From positions 1-64,000 of the forward strand of contig CAZCUF010000012.1 in NCBI GenBank assembly GCA_964502095.1: a DNA stretch of 64,000 nt. The letters run 5' to 3'. Of the stretch, positions 33,937 to 42,997 are shown one piece after another. The translations under genes were made by a program, and so were the position numbers. The notes below the pieces were generated by a model that saw only the letters and a program-made list of their open reading frames with translations, was not told where the DNA came from and ran no database searches. The stretch comes from JACPVF01 sp964502095 (GTDB taxonomy: Bacteria > Chloroflexota > Anaerolineae > Anaerolineales > Villigracilaceae). Each line of letters opens with the position of its first letter. The stretch's first letter is position 1.

Positions 33937-35247
33937 ATGAAACAAATTTGCGTCATTGGTGTGGGGTATGTCGGCCTTGTAACTGGCGCGTGTTTTGCCG
34001 ATCTGGGAAATCGTGTAATTGCTTTGGATGTCAACGAAAAACGCATCGAAAATTTGAACAAAGGCATCATGCCGATCTACGAACCGGGCCTGGATGAATT
34101 GGTGAAGCGTAATGTGAAGGCCGGGCGGCTCCAGTTCACAACTTCTTATAAAGAAGGCCTGAAAGATGCGGAATACGCGTTCATCGCGGTGGGCACGCCT
34201 TCGGGTGTGCATGGCGAAGCGGATTTGCAATATGTGGCCGCCGCGGCGACTTCGATCGCGGAGAACATGGCCGGCCCGCTGGTCATCATCAATAAATCCA
34301 CGGTTCCAATCGGGACCGGAGACTGGGTGGCCGATGTAGTGAAAGGCGCGCAGTCCAAGCCGATTCCGTTTTCAGTCGTCTCGTGCCCCGAGTTCCTGCG
34401 CGAGGGGTCGGCCATCAGCGATTTTATGAATCCGCATCGCACAGTGATCGGTTCACTTGACCGCGAGGCCGCCAACCAGGTGGCGCATCTGCATCTGCCA
34501 CTACGCGCGCCCATCGTTATTACCGATCTGCGCACTGCGGAGATGATCAAGTATGCCTCGAACGCTTTTCTCGCAACCAAGATTTCCTTTATGAATGAAA
34601 TGGCCGATCTGTGCGAGCAGGTGGGCGCGGATGTGAAGGAAGTCGCGGCAGGCATGGGTTACGATGCGCGCATTGGCCGTCACTTTTTGGATGCAGGTTT
34701 GGGCTGGGGCGGATCGTGCTTTCCCAAAGATGTGCAGGCGCTGGCGCATATGGCCAAGAAGAAAGGCCTTGAGCCGCGCATTCTCGATACGGTCATGGAC
34801 GTGAATTACGAACGCCGCAAGAACGCGGTGGTGCAAATCGAGAAAATGGTGGGCGGATCGCTCAAGGGTAAGACCATCGGCCTGCTTGGCCTGGCTTTCA
34901 AACCCAACACGGACGATATGCGCGACGCGCCCTCGATTGATATCGTCAAGGAGTTGACGAAGGCGGGCGCCAATGTGCGCGGCTACGACCCGGTGGCGAT
35001 GGATGTGGCGCGCTCCATTCTGCCCGCGGTCGAATATTTCGACGACCCCTACAAGCTGGCCAAAGGCTGTGACGCGTTGATCGTGGTCACGGAATGGAAT
35101 GAGTTCAAGCAACTCGATCTCGAACAGATCAAGAGCCTGCTGAAATCCCCGGTGATCTACGACGGACGAAATATTTACAACCCCGAAAGAATGAAGGAAG
35201 CGGGCTTTACTTATCGCGCCATCGGGCGCGGATTCAATGGCAAGTAA
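33937..35247 (+). CDS. ugd: UDP-glucose 6-dehydrogenase
   Basis: Oxidises UDP-glucose to UDP-glucuronate with two NAD+. The 436 residues have the N-terminal NAD motif GVGYVGLVTGACFADLG, NKSTVPIGTG, and CPEFLREGSA. A central helix contains the Lys region KYASNAFLATKISF. The catalytic Cys is in GWGGSCFPKDVQAL, and the C-terminal domain has GLAFKPNTDDMRDAPS and YDGRNIY. ATG at 33937 has AGAGGA upstream. It fits with the flanking glycosyltransferase and methyltransferases in exopolysaccharide or glycolipid synthesis. Confidence 0.96.
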   Translation: MKQICVIGVGYVGLVTGACFADLGNRVIALDVNEKRIENLNKGIMPIYEPGLDELVKRNVKAGRLQFTTSYKEGLKDAEYAFIAVGTPSGVHGEADLQYVAAAATSIAENMAGPLVIINKSTVPIGTGDWVADVVKGAQSKPIPFSVVSCPEFLREGSAISDFMNPHRTVIGSLDREAANQVAHLHLPLRAPIVITDLRTAEMIKYASNAFLATKISFMNEMADLCEQVGADVKEVAAGMGYDARIGRHFLDAGLGWGGSCFPKDVQALAHMAKKKGLEPRILDTVMDVNYERRKNAVVQIEKMVGGSLKGKTIGLLGLAFKPNTDDMRDAPSIDIVKELTKAGANVRGYDPVAMDVARSILPAVEYFDDPYKLAKGCDALIVVTEWNEFKQLDLEQIKSLLKSPVIYDGRNIYNPERMKEAGFTYRAIGRGFNGK

Positions 35248-35269
35248 CTCGCAGTTGACGATCCCTATT

Positions 35270-35310
35270 CAGTGACCAGTGTTCAGATTCCCAACGAACG
35301 CTGGTCACTG
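35270..35310 (+). terminator. Stem-loop after ugd
   Basis: CAGTGACCAG (35270-35279) pairs perfectly with CTGGTCACTG (35301-35310) over a 21-base loop and is followed by TTT. A weak terminator or structured spacer. Confidence 0.5.
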
Positions 35311-35328
35311 TTTCACTGATAACCGGCA

Positions 35329-36246
35329 ATGACCAATCCTCCCGTTTGCGATTACGAAGGCTCCGATTACCAAAATTCGTTTTGGGACAAAGGCGGCCGC
35401 GAATACGAAGACCGCGTAGAAGCCATCGCGCTAAAACGACTGCTTCCCCAAAGCGGACGCCTGCTGTTGGAACTGGGCGCGGGCGCGGGCCGCAATAGTA
35501 CGCGTTATACCGGCTTCGAGCGTATTGTATTGCTCGATTATTCGCGCACACAACTCGAACAAGCTCAACAGCGCCTCGGCTCGACGCAGAAATATATTTA
35601 TGTCGCGGCCGATGTCTATCGTCTGCCGTTTGTGAACGGGCTGTTCGATGCAGCTACCATGATCCGCGTCCTGCATCACATGACCGACGCGCCTAAAGCG
35701 TTGGCGCAAACGCGCCGCGTTCTGCGTTCCGGCGGGACTTTTATTCTGGAATTTGCAAACAAGCTGAATCTCAAATCCATTTTGCGTTATCTGCTCGGCC
35801 GCCAGAAATGGAATCCGTTTACGCGTGAGCCGGTGGAATTCGTAAAACTCAATTTCGACTTCCATCCCAAAGCTATAAAAGACCAGCTAAACGATCTGGG
35901 CTTTTCGGTTGAGAGGACGCTGGCCGTTTCGCACTTTCGAATCGGTTTTCTGAAACGCGTCATCCCGACCGGAATTCTGGTCGCGCTCGATGCGCTTCTT
36001 CAGCCGATTGGCGCGTTGTGGCAATTAACTCCCTCGGTCTTTGTGCGTGCCAAAACGGGCGGCAATGCGGAAAGTGTGAATCAAATTCCGGCGAACCCGA
36101 TCAGCTTTTTCCAATGTCCCGAATGTGGACATTCTCCGTTAATGGATAAGGCTGTGTATCTTGAATGCCCGGATTGTGGAAAGAAATGGGGGATCAAAGA
36201 TGGAATATACGATTTCCGTGAACCAGTGAATAAAGATGCGAAATAA
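35329..36246 (+). CDS. SAM-dependent methyltransferase with C-terminal Trm112-like zinc domain
   Basis: A 305-residue protein. The class I methyltransferase core is in the first 240 residues: motif I LLELGAGAGRNS, then VAADVYRLPFVNGLFDAATMIRVLHH (shown in part), and VLRSGGTFILEFAN. The last 50 residues form a double-CxxC domain (CPECGHSPL...CPDCGKKWGI-x2-GIYDF) like the Trm112/UPF0434 family. Such fusions occur in methyltransferases acting on lipids or small metabolites. The weak upstream Shine-Dalgarno leaves the start uncertain by a few residues. Confidence 0.85.
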   Translation: MTNPPVCDYEGSDYQNSFWDKGGREYEDRVEAIALKRLLPQSGRLLLELGAGAGRNSTRYTGFERIVLLDYSRTQLEQAQQRLGSTQKYIYVAADVYRLPFVNGLFDAATMIRVLHHMTDAPKALAQTRRVLRSGGTFILEFANKLNLKSILRYLLGRQKWNPFTREPVEFVKLNFDFHPKAIKDQLNDLGFSVERTLAVSHFRIGFLKRVIPTGILVALDALLQPIGALWQLTPSVFVRAKTGGNAESVNQIPANPISFFQCPECGHSPLMDKAVYLECPDCGKKWGIKDGIYDFREPVNKDAK

Positions 36247-36269
36247 GAAAAAGTTGGCGGCAGGATTTT

Positions 36270-36503
36270 TTATGAAACCAACAGCCAGATCGAATAAATG
36301 ACGAGAGCCAGATATAGAATACTGAAGATCACAAAATCCACCCAGACGGAAAAATGGAACAGGCGCGGCGATTTCTTTTTGGTGATATATCCCATTTTGG
36401 TCAGCGCGGTGCCGCGCTGAGAAGCCGCGTTCTTATCCTCCCATAATAGCCAGAGAAAGAAAAGACAAATGGCATGGAGGGTAAGTAAGGCAAGAATCTT
36501 CAA
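36270..36503 (-). CDS. Small two-helix membrane protein
   Basis: A 77-residue protein with two membrane segments (about 3-21 and 54-76) joined by a basic loop (GYITKKKSPRLF). Its ATG overlaps the stop of the upstream methyltransferase by four bases (ATGA), which supports expression. No family recognised. Confidence 0.65.
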   Translation of the reverse strand: MKILALLTLHAICLFFLWLLWEDKNAASQRGTALTKMGYITKKKSPRLFHFSVWVDFVIFSILYLALVIYSIWLLVS

Positions 36504-37240
36504 GGGTCTGTTTTCTCCACGACCAAAAAATGGGATAGACCAAACCCTTTCAACGGCGTCCTTTCCAAAAACTGCAATACGCCGCGCAGGAATTTCCCCA
36601 GAGAACCAAATCTCGCGATGATATTATCGTACGCGCCAAAAATAATTGTGCGTTCGACGACTTTAACCGGCAATCCTTTGAAGAGCTTCTGCAAATCCCC
36701 GTTCGAGTAAACCCGTACGTGCGGGGCAAGTTTGTTTCTTAGACGGCGGGGCAGATAATTCACGAACAATTTGTTTCCGAAATAATATTTCCCGCGCCAA
36801 TAGATTCCGTGTGTTTCGAAGGGATAGCCGCGGTTCGGACAAAAGATCACTGCCCGGCCGCCGGGCTTTAACGCGCGTACCATTTCACACACGGCCTCGC
36901 GGTCGTCCGCCACGTGCTCGATCACTTCATGACTCAGAATCAGGTCAAAGGTCGAGGCGGGAAACGGGAGCCATTCGCCCGCCGCATTGACGATTTCATC
37001 GGAACGAAAGCGCGCTTCGGCGGCGCGTTCGAAGTCGAATTCCAGCCCGGTCACGCGCGACCCGCGGCCTGCCAGCTTCTCAACGTACATGCCCACCCCG
37101 CATCCGTTTTCCAGCACCCGCCCGTGAAGCCGACTCCCCGCGGCCCGCACGATCATCTCCAGCCTGCGCTCCTGCCCGGCGCGCCACACATAGGAAGGTT
37201 CTCCGCGCAATGCGGCTTTTTCGAGGTTGCGTTGGGTCAT
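36500..37240 (-). CDS. Class I SAM-dependent methyltransferase
   Basis: A 246-residue enzyme with motif I VLENGCGVGMYVEKL, acidic motif II GLEFDFERA, then AAGEWLPFPASTFDLILSHEVIEHV (shown in part) and LKPGGRAVIFCPN. This is the UbiE/Methyltransf_11 pattern. Substrate unknown; the neighbourhood suggests a lipid or glycan. ATG at 37240 is preferred to TTG 37261 because a perfect TATAAT lies seven bases upstream, implying a leaderless transcript. Divergent from nusA. Confidence 0.88.
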   Translation of the reverse strand: MTQRNLEKAALRGEPSYVWRAGQERRLEMIVRAAGSRLHGRVLENGCGVGMYVEKLAGRGSRVTGLEFDFERAAEARFRSDEIVNAAGEWLPFPASTFDLILSHEVIEHVADDREAVCEMVRALKPGGRAVIFCPNRGYPFETHGIYWRGKYYFGNKLFVNYLPRRLRNKLAPHVRVYSNGDLQKLFKGLPVKVVERTIIFGAYDNIIARFGSLGKFLRGVLQFLERTPLKGFGLSHFLVVEKTDP

Positions 37241-37247
37241 GGCATGT

Positions 37248-37253
37248 ATTATA
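37248..37253 (-). promoter_or_regulatory. -10 box for the methyltransferase gene (leaderless start)
   Basis: Minus-strand TATAAT is followed by seven bases and ATG 37240. Confidence 0.5.
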
Positions 37254-37255
37254 TC

Positions 37256-37284
37256 TTGCAACTTTTTTTACCTTGTGCTAGAAT
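37256..37284 (+). promoter_or_regulatory. Promoter of the nusA-infB-truB operon
   Basis: TTGCAA (37256-37261), a 17-base spacer and TAGAAT (37279-37284) form a good sigma70-type promoter about 97 bases upstream of the nusA ATG. Confidence 0.7.
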
Positions 37285-37320
37285 ATCCCTTGCACGACGA
37301 ACCGAGTTTTGGAAGCACCG

Positions 37321-37346
37321 AGAAGTGGGCAGCCCCCACTTTTCTG
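37321..37346 (+). promoter_or_regulatory. Leader hairpin upstream of nusA
   Basis: AAGTGGG (37323-37329) pairs with CCCACTT (37335-37341) around CAGCC and is followed by TTCTGCTTG. It resembles the GTGGG/CCCAC hairpin of rimP-nusA operon leaders and may attenuate transcription in response to NusA. Confidence 0.45.
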
Positions 37347-37381
37347 CTTGTAATAAGGAAATTTACGGAGCAATTGGTATT

Positions 37382-39274
37382 ATGCCCAAAAATGAGTTTG
37401 CCCTCGCCTTCAACGAAGTATTGGAGGAAAAACAACTTTCCCAGGATGTGATTCTGGGCGCGATTGAGTCTGCCATGGTCTCTGCCTATCGGCGGGCGGT
37501 CAACGCGTCCACGGCCCAGCAAGTAGAGGCCAAGGTCGATCCGGAGACGGGTAAAGTGTTGATCTTCGCGGAAAAAGAAGTCGTTGAAGATGTGCAGGAA
37601 GACAAGACCGAGGTCGCCCTCGAGCAAGCCCGCATATACAATCCCGAAGCGCAATTGGGCGATATGGTTCTCGTTGAAACCACGCCCGCGGATTTTGGCC
37701 GCGTGGCCGCGCAAACCGCTCGTCAGGTGATTCAACAACGCATCCGCGAGGCCGAGCGTTCCAACCAAATGTCGTATTTCGAACGGCAGGTGGGCGAAAT
37801 CGTTTCGGGCGTAATTCAGGCCATTAATAATAATCAGGGTGTGACCATCGGCCTCGATATGAAGGCTGAGGGCATCATGCCCAATAATCAGAAGATTCCC
37901 GGCGAGCGTTTGAAATTGCATGACCGCGTGCGCGCGGTGGTGCTCGAAGTAAAAGACGGCTCGCGCGGTCCGCAGATCATCCTTTCGCGCGCGCATCGTA
38001 ACTTTCTGCGCCGCCTGCTCGAAAACGAAGTGCCGGAAATTTATCACGGCATTGTCGAGATTCGCGCGATTGCGCGTGAGCCGGGCGCGCGCGCCAAAGT
38101 AGCCGTCTCGGCTACCCAGCCGGGCGTCGATCCGGTGGGCGCGTGCGTGGGAATCAAAGGCGTGCGCATTCAGGCCATCGTCAAGGAATTGCACGATGAA
38201 AAGATCGATATCATCCAGTGGGACGCCGATCCCATCGTTTATATTTCCAAGGCCATCAGTCCGGCGCGTGTAACCGGTGTGTATGTTTCCGAAAACGAGG
38301 GCAGTCGCACTGCCACTGTCGTCGTGCAGGAAGATCAATTGAGCCTGGCCATCGGCCGCGATGGACAGAACGCGCGGCTGGCCGCCAAGTTGACCGGCTG
38401 GCGCATTGATATTAAGTCGTTGAGCGAAGCCTCGTCTGACGCGCTGGCAAAACTGAAGAACGATCCCGAGTTGGCCGCCATGTTGCCGGGTGGGATGGAA
38501 CTGTTGCCGCAAGCCGAGGAGATTCTGGCGAAGAAGGCCGAGAATCGCCCGGTCACTCCCGAGGAATATACAACTCTGGCTCAGTTTGTGGATCGCGTGG
38601 AACGCCGCACGATTCAGATCAAGGAAGAAGCCGCCCGCGCCGAAGAGGAACGTACTTCTGCCGCGCGCGCCGAGGTTCCGCAGGCCGCCTTCCAAATGCC
38701 GCTCGATCAAGCCGGTATCAAAGAACACGTCTTCAATATTCTTACGGAAGCCGGATTCGAAACGGCCGGCGATCTGATGCTGGCCATCAAAGTTGAACCG
38801 GATAAAATCCTTGGCCTGGCCGGCATTGGTCCTAAAGCCATGCAAAATATCGAGGAAGCGCTGGCCTCGCTTCAATTTCCCGAACCCGAACCTGCTCCCG
38901 TTGCGGCGGAGGAGACTCCCGCTGTGACAGCGGAAGTGGAAGCGGAGTCCGTGGTGGAGCCGGTTGCAGTGGAGGAAATGCCTCTCGAGCGGAAACCAGC
39001 CGAAGGCAAGAAAGAACCGAAGAAAGTCGTCGAGGAAGAGGAAAACGAATTTGCCAAGGACGGCGTTTCGCTGGATGCCCTGTTCGCGATGAAGCCTGAA
39101 ATCTTCCAATCCGGCACGGGAGCCGCGGCTGAGGATGACGATAGCAAGAAGAAGGGCAAGAAAAAAGGCAAGCAGAAGGGCGTTGCGCTCGAATTCGATG
39201 AAAGTCTCGGTGAGGTGGTTGCCCGCAAGAAGCATAAGCGCGGCGGGGACGACCTGACCGGAGAAGAATGGTAA
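37382..39274 (+). CDS. nusA: Transcription termination/antitermination factor NusA with long C-terminal extension
   Basis: A 630-residue protein, longer than the usual 350-500. The N-terminal RNA-polymerase-binding domain (1-110) includes FALAFNEVLEEKQ. The S1 domain lies at about 135-200 (EIVSGVIQAINNNQG...), followed by two KH domains with EIRAIAREPGARAKVAV, GVRIQAIVKELHDEKIDI and LAIGRDGQNARLAAKLTGW. A helix-hairpin-helix region (GIKEHVFNILTEAGF...GLAGIGPKAM) follows, and the tail is Glu- then Lys-rich (SKKKGKKKGKQKG). ATG at 37382 is chosen because the family begins exactly there; the frame stays open upstream through the promoter. First gene of the operon. Confidence 0.96.
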   Translation: MPKNEFALAFNEVLEEKQLSQDVILGAIESAMVSAYRRAVNASTAQQVEAKVDPETGKVLIFAEKEVVEDVQEDKTEVALEQARIYNPEAQLGDMVLVETTPADFGRVAAQTARQVIQQRIREAERSNQMSYFERQVGEIVSGVIQAINNNQGVTIGLDMKAEGIMPNNQKIPGERLKLHDRVRAVVLEVKDGSRGPQIILSRAHRNFLRRLLENEVPEIYHGIVEIRAIAREPGARAKVAVSATQPGVDPVGACVGIKGVRIQAIVKELHDEKIDIIQWDADPIVYISKAISPARVTGVYVSENEGSRTATVVVQEDQLSLAIGRDGQNARLAAKLTGWRIDIKSLSEASSDALAKLKNDPELAAMLPGGMELLPQAEEILAKKAENRPVTPEEYTTLAQFVDRVERRTIQIKEEAARAEEERTSAARAEVPQAAFQMPLDQAGIKEHVFNILTEAGFETAGDLMLAIKVEPDKILGLAGIGPKAMQNIEEALASLQFPEPEPAPVAAEETPAVTAEVEAESVVEPVAVEEMPLERKPAEGKKEPKKVVEEEENEFAKDGVSLDALFAMKPEIFQSGTGAAAEDDDSKKKGKKKGKQKGVALEFDESLGEVVARKKHKRGGDDLTGEEW

Positions 39275-39328
39275 GAAGTTTAATTGTTCCTTTTTTATTC
39301 TCTCTCGTTCAGAGAGTGATTTACAAAG

Positions 39329-39649
39329 GTGACTAAGAAACCTGCTCCGCACATCAAACACATTCCCCAGCGCACCTGCGTGGGTTGTCGCACTGTCATG
39401 CCGAAGCGACAACTGATCCGCCTCGTGCGCACGGCGGATGGAGTGAAGATGGATCCCACCGGGAAATTGGCCGGGCGCGGAACCTATCTTCACAACCGCC
39501 GCGAATGCTGGGAGCAGGGCCTGAAGGGTGCGCTGGCCCACGCCCTCAAAGTGGAATTGACAGCGGATGACCGACAGCATTTGGAAGCCTTCATGAATAC
39601 ATTGCCCGAGGGGAACGGGAACTCCCGTGATATGGTAAGCGCCGTGTAA
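39329..39649 (+). CDS. ylxR: YlxR/RnpM RNA-binding protein
   Basis: A 106-residue protein with the family signature PQRTCVGCRTVMPKRQLIRLVR and GRGTYLHNRRECWEQG. YlxR lies between nusA and infB in many bacteria; it binds RNA and in Bacillus modulates RNase P. GTG at 39329 is the start. A small hairpin (CTCTCT-CGTTC-AGAGAG, 39300-39316) lies just upstream. Confidence 0.93.
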   Translation: MTKKPAPHIKHIPQRTCVGCRTVMPKRQLIRLVRTADGVKMDPTGKLAGRGTYLHNRRECWEQGLKGALAHALKVELTADDRQHLEAFMNTLPEGNGNSRDMVSAV

Positions 39650-39654
39650 ACGAT

Positions 39655-39724
39655 TAACGCTTTCGCTAATGGCGCTGGGCTTCCAAACTGGGACTCGCAT
39701 CGAGTTCCCGCAAGCGTTATTTTT
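39655..39724 (+). promoter_or_regulatory. Structured RNA element before infB
   Basis: TAACGCTT (39655-39662) pairs with AAGCGTTA (39712-39719) and encloses a second hairpin (GGGACTCG at 39690-39697 with CGAGT-T-CCC ending at 39709). The outer stem is followed by five T and then the infB GGAGG. This has the form of an attenuator or a ribosome-site-masking structure. Confidence 0.5.
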
Positions 39725-39737
39725 CTGGAGGTGGCGC

Positions 39738-41513
39738 ATGAGCGAAAACGGACATAAGATCGAAATACCGTCCAGTATTGTTATTCGCGATCTGGCACTA
39801 AAGATCGAGAAAAGCCCAATCGAAATCATCAAAAAACTGATGACGAACGGCGTGATGGCAACCATCAATCAACCGGTGGATTTTGACACCGCGGCCATTG
39901 TGGTGGCCGAATATGGTTTTGAAGCCGTCCCTGAAGCGCTGGAAGAAAGCCGGCCGGAGGAGGTGGGGGAGGTTCCGCTTTGGCGCAAGTTGATCGCGGA
40001 GGAAGATAAGACCGCGCTCAAACCGCGCCCGCCGGTGGTCACGATCCTCGGCCACGTGGATCACGGCAAGACCAGCTTGCTGGATGCGATCCGCTCGGAG
40101 CATGTGGCGGAAGGGGAAACGGGGGGCATTACACAACACATCGGCGCATATCAGGCGGAGCAAAAGGGACGTTTGATCACGTTTTTGGATACGCCCGGCC
40201 ACGCGGCGTTTACCGCCATGCGCGCCCGCGGCGCACAGGGCGCGGATATTGTGATTCTGGTGGTGGCGGCGGACGATGGTGTGATGCCGCAAACGCGCGA
40301 AGCGATCGCGCATGCCAAGGCGGCGCGTGTTCCGATCATCGTGGCCCTGAACAAGATCGACAAGCCGAATTCGAATCCGGATCGGGTCAAACAACAATTA
40401 GCCGAGTTGGAACTTGTCCCTGACGATTGGGGCGGCAGTACGATGGTGATTCCCGTTTCGGCCAAACAGAAGCAGGGTATTGACGATCTGCTCGAAGCCG
40501 CCCTGCTGGTGGCTGATAATAGCGATATTCGCGCCAACCCGAACGGCAAAGTGGTGGGAACGGTGATCGAAGCGGAAGTGGATAAAACTCGCGGCACGGT
40601 TGCCACGTTACTGGTCCAGAATGGAACGCTTCAGGCTGGAGAGATCGTAGTCGCGGGAATAGCGCACGGCAAACTGCGCGCTTTAACCGATTACAAAGGC
40701 AAGCCGGTCAAGAAGGCAGGCCCGTCCACTCCGGTTTTGGTGTTGGGGTTGAGCGACGTCCCGGCGGCTGGCGATGTGTTCACGGTGGTCGATTCCGAGA
40801 AGGAAGCGCGCGAGATCGTGCATGAACGGCTGGAAGCGGCCAAGACGAAGACACAAAGCCGAAAAGCCTCGCTGGAAGACTTGTTTGCAAATTTCAAAGC
40901 GGGCGAAGCCAAAGAATTGAATCTGATCGTCAAAGCGGATGTGCAAGGTTCGCTGGAGCCGATCATGTCCGAACTGGAAAAATTGGGTAAGGGCGAGATC
41001 GGAATCAACATCCTTTATGCGGAAACCGGCAATATCGGCGAGAACGATGTGATGCTGGCTTCGGCCTCGCATGCCATTATCATCGGCTTCAATGTGCAGG
41101 CTGATGTGGCCGCGCGGCGCCTGGCCGAGAAGGAAGGCGTGTCGATTCGCCTGTATGAGATCATCTATCGTATGACCGAGGATATCGAGAAAGCCTTAAA
41201 AGGAATGCTCGAACCGGAGATCGTCGAGAAAGTGATCGGCCACGCGCAGGTGCTGGCTGTTTTCACGGCTTCCAAATTGGGGAAGGTGGCTGGTTGTAAG
41301 GTGCTGGATGGCGAACTGCGCCGCAACGCGCGTATTCGCCTGGTGCGCAGTAAGGATATTTTGTACGAAGGCGATCTGGCCTCCCTGCGCCATGAAAAAG
41401 AGGATGTCAGGGAAGTCCGCACCGGTTTTGAATGCGGTGTGGGTTTCAAGAACTTTACCGATATTCAAGTCGGCGACCAGTTGATCTGTTATGTGATGGA
41501 GAAGAACGCCTGA
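39738..41513 (+). CDS. infB: Translation initiation factor IF-2
   Basis: A GTPase that delivers initiator tRNA to the ribosome. At 591 residues it is a short form without the long N-terminal extension of the enterobacterial protein. The N-terminal IF2_N region contains SSIVIRDLALKIEKSPIEIIKKL. The G domain shows GHVDHGKT (G1), GGITQHIG (switch), DTPGHAAF (G3), NKID (G4) and SAK (G5). Domains II-IV follow and include KADVQGSLEPI and the C2 domain. ATG at 39738 has GGAGGTGG upstream. Confidence 0.97.
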   Translation: MSENGHKIEIPSSIVIRDLALKIEKSPIEIIKKLMTNGVMATINQPVDFDTAAIVVAEYGFEAVPEALEESRPEEVGEVPLWRKLIAEEDKTALKPRPPVVTILGHVDHGKTSLLDAIRSEHVAEGETGGITQHIGAYQAEQKGRLITFLDTPGHAAFTAMRARGAQGADIVILVVAADDGVMPQTREAIAHAKAARVPIIVALNKIDKPNSNPDRVKQQLAELELVPDDWGGSTMVIPVSAKQKQGIDDLLEAALLVADNSDIRANPNGKVVGTVIEAEVDKTRGTVATLLVQNGTLQAGEIVVAGIAHGKLRALTDYKGKPVKKAGPSTPVLVLGLSDVPAAGDVFTVVDSEKEAREIVHERLEAAKTKTQSRKASLEDLFANFKAGEAKELNLIVKADVQGSLEPIMSELEKLGKGEIGINILYAETGNIGENDVMLASASHAIIIGFNVQADVAARRLAEKEGVSIRLYEIIYRMTEDIEKALKGMLEPEIVEKVIGHAQVLAVFTASKLGKVAGCKVLDGELRRNARIRLVRSKDILYEGDLASLRHEKEDVREVRTGFECGVGFKNFTDIQVGDQLICYVMEKNA

Positions 41514-41574
41514 TGTTTGTGCGAAACGGAAAAAGAGCGAATTTTTCTAAAATGTTTATGGTGAAATAACAGCC

Positions 41575-41949
41575 ATGCCCTCCGGTATACGACTCCAACG
41601 TATTGCGGATCGGATCCGCCAGGAACTTTCGGAGATGTTGATTCGAGAGATCAGCGATCCGCGCCTGCACATGGTCTATGTGACCGATGCCAAAGTGGAT
41701 AAGGAACTGGCGTACGCCGATATCTACGTTTCCGCGGTGGAAGGCGCGGCGCGCAGTGAGGAGGTTTTATCGGGCCTCGAAAGCGCCAGCGGATTCATTC
41801 GCCGGAATTTGGCTGGGCGCGTCGAATTACGCGCCTTTCCCCGCCTGCGCTTTCACTGGGACCCCACACCGGAACAAGCCGATCACATTGAACAAATTCT
41901 GGCCGATTTACGTCTAAAAAACGAAACTTCAAAGAAGAACCTGCGTTAA
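41575..41949 (+). CDS. rbfA: Ribosome-binding factor A
   Basis: A 124-residue KH-like protein for 30S maturation and cold adaptation. The family pattern is clear: RLQRIADRIRQELSEMLIREISDPRLHMVYVTDAKV (shown in part), DLAYADIYV-like KELAYADIYV and LRFHWDPTPEQADHIEQIL. It starts 61 bases after infB with a weak Shine-Dalgarno. Confidence 0.94.
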   Translation: MPSGIRLQRIADRIRQELSEMLIREISDPRLHMVYVTDAKVDKELAYADIYVSAVEGAARSEEVLSGLESASGFIRRNLAGRVELRAFPRLRFHWDPTPEQADHIEQILADLRLKNETSKKNLR

Positions 41950-41977
41950 AAGAAGAAACACAAGGGCAAGTACTATT

Positions 41978-42934
41978 ATGGATTCTGCGGTAATCAACCA
42001 AATTAACGAGAGATTGAAAAAAGCAAAAAGCATATTGATCGCCTCTCACGTCCGCCCGGATGGGGACGCTCTTGGATCGTTGTTGGGTCTGGGCCTGGGT
42101 TTGCAAAATGCGGGGAAACAGGTTCAAATGATTTTGGCCGACGGCGTAGCCTCCTCGTTTCGTCATTTGGAAGGCAGTGATCAGGTCAGGAATAAACCGC
42201 AAGGCGAATACGATACGTTCATTACGGTAGATTGTGCGGATTTTCGGAGAGTGGGCAAAGTGTTCGAATCTTTCGATCCGCCGGATATTAACATCGATCA
42301 TCACAAAACCAACGAACGGTTTGGAAAACTGAACTTGATCGAAGCGGAAGAGGTCGCCACTTCGGCCATCCTCACAAAGTACCTGCCGGTGTGGGGAATG
42401 GAGATCACCAAGCCGATGGCCGCGGCTTTATTAACGGGAATCATCACGGATACGCTCGGATTCCGCACCTCGAATATGACCCCCGATGCGCTTCGTCAGA
42501 CCGCGGCGTTGATGCAAACCGGTGTGGATATGCCGGATTTGTACATGCGTTCACTGGTGCGGCGCTCATTTTCGTCCGCCCGTTATTGGGGCGCCGGGTT
42601 ATCGAGCCTGGAAAATAGTCACGGGATCGTCTGGGGAACTTTGACACTTGAAGATAGGAGAAAATCGGGTTATAGTGGTAATGATGATGCCGATCTGATT
42701 AACATTATTTCCGCCATCGACCACAACAAAGTCGGAATGATCTTTGTTGAACAGGGCGACGGCCACGTGAAAATATCGTGGCGGGCCTTGGAGGAGGGCA
42801 TTGATGTTTCCTCGATTGCGAAGCATTTCGGCGGTGGGGGCCACGCGGCGGCCGCGGGCGCAGATATTCCGGGAACTTTACAGGATGTTCAGTCGTTAGT
42901 ATTAAAAAAGACACGCGAGTTGCTTGGCCTTTAA
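41978..42934 (+). CDS. nrnA: DHH-family bifunctional oligoribonuclease/pAp phosphatase NrnA
   Basis: A 318-residue protein with DHH-family metal motifs ASHVRPDGDALGS, VDCADFRR and the eponymous INIDHHKTN. A DHHA1 domain follows with VKISWRAL and the glycine signature FGGGGHAAAAG. NrnA degrades short RNA oligomers and 3'-phosphoadenosine 5'-phosphate. Its place between rbfA and truB is conserved in many Gram-positive-type genomes. ATG at 41978 follows rbfA by 28 bases. Confidence 0.94.
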   Translation: MDSAVINQINERLKKAKSILIASHVRPDGDALGSLLGLGLGLQNAGKQVQMILADGVASSFRHLEGSDQVRNKPQGEYDTFITVDCADFRRVGKVFESFDPPDINIDHHKTNERFGKLNLIEAEEVATSAILTKYLPVWGMEITKPMAAALLTGIITDTLGFRTSNMTPDALRQTAALMQTGVDMPDLYMRSLVRRSFSSARYWGAGLSSLENSHGIVWGTLTLEDRRKSGYSGNDDADLINIISAIDHNKVGMIFVEQGDGHVKISWRALEEGIDVSSIAKHFGGGGHAAAAGADIPGTLQDVQSLVLKKTRELLGL

Positions 42935-42997
42935 TCAAAATTTTAGATAGTTTTGGGATAATTTCTTTAGTGAATATGGTCAGGAGGAGTTGCTAAA

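Noticed and set aside
36914..37381. N-terminal extension of nusA upstream of 37382
   Set aside because: It would cross the promoter and overlap the divergent methyltransferase; the conserved NusA domain begins at MPKNEFALAFNE.
37268..39868. Long minus-strand open frame (866 codons) opposite nusA
   Set aside because: It is the antisense shadow of nusA and ylxR; the composition is His/Arg/Gly-rich without any fold pattern or Shine-Dalgarno.
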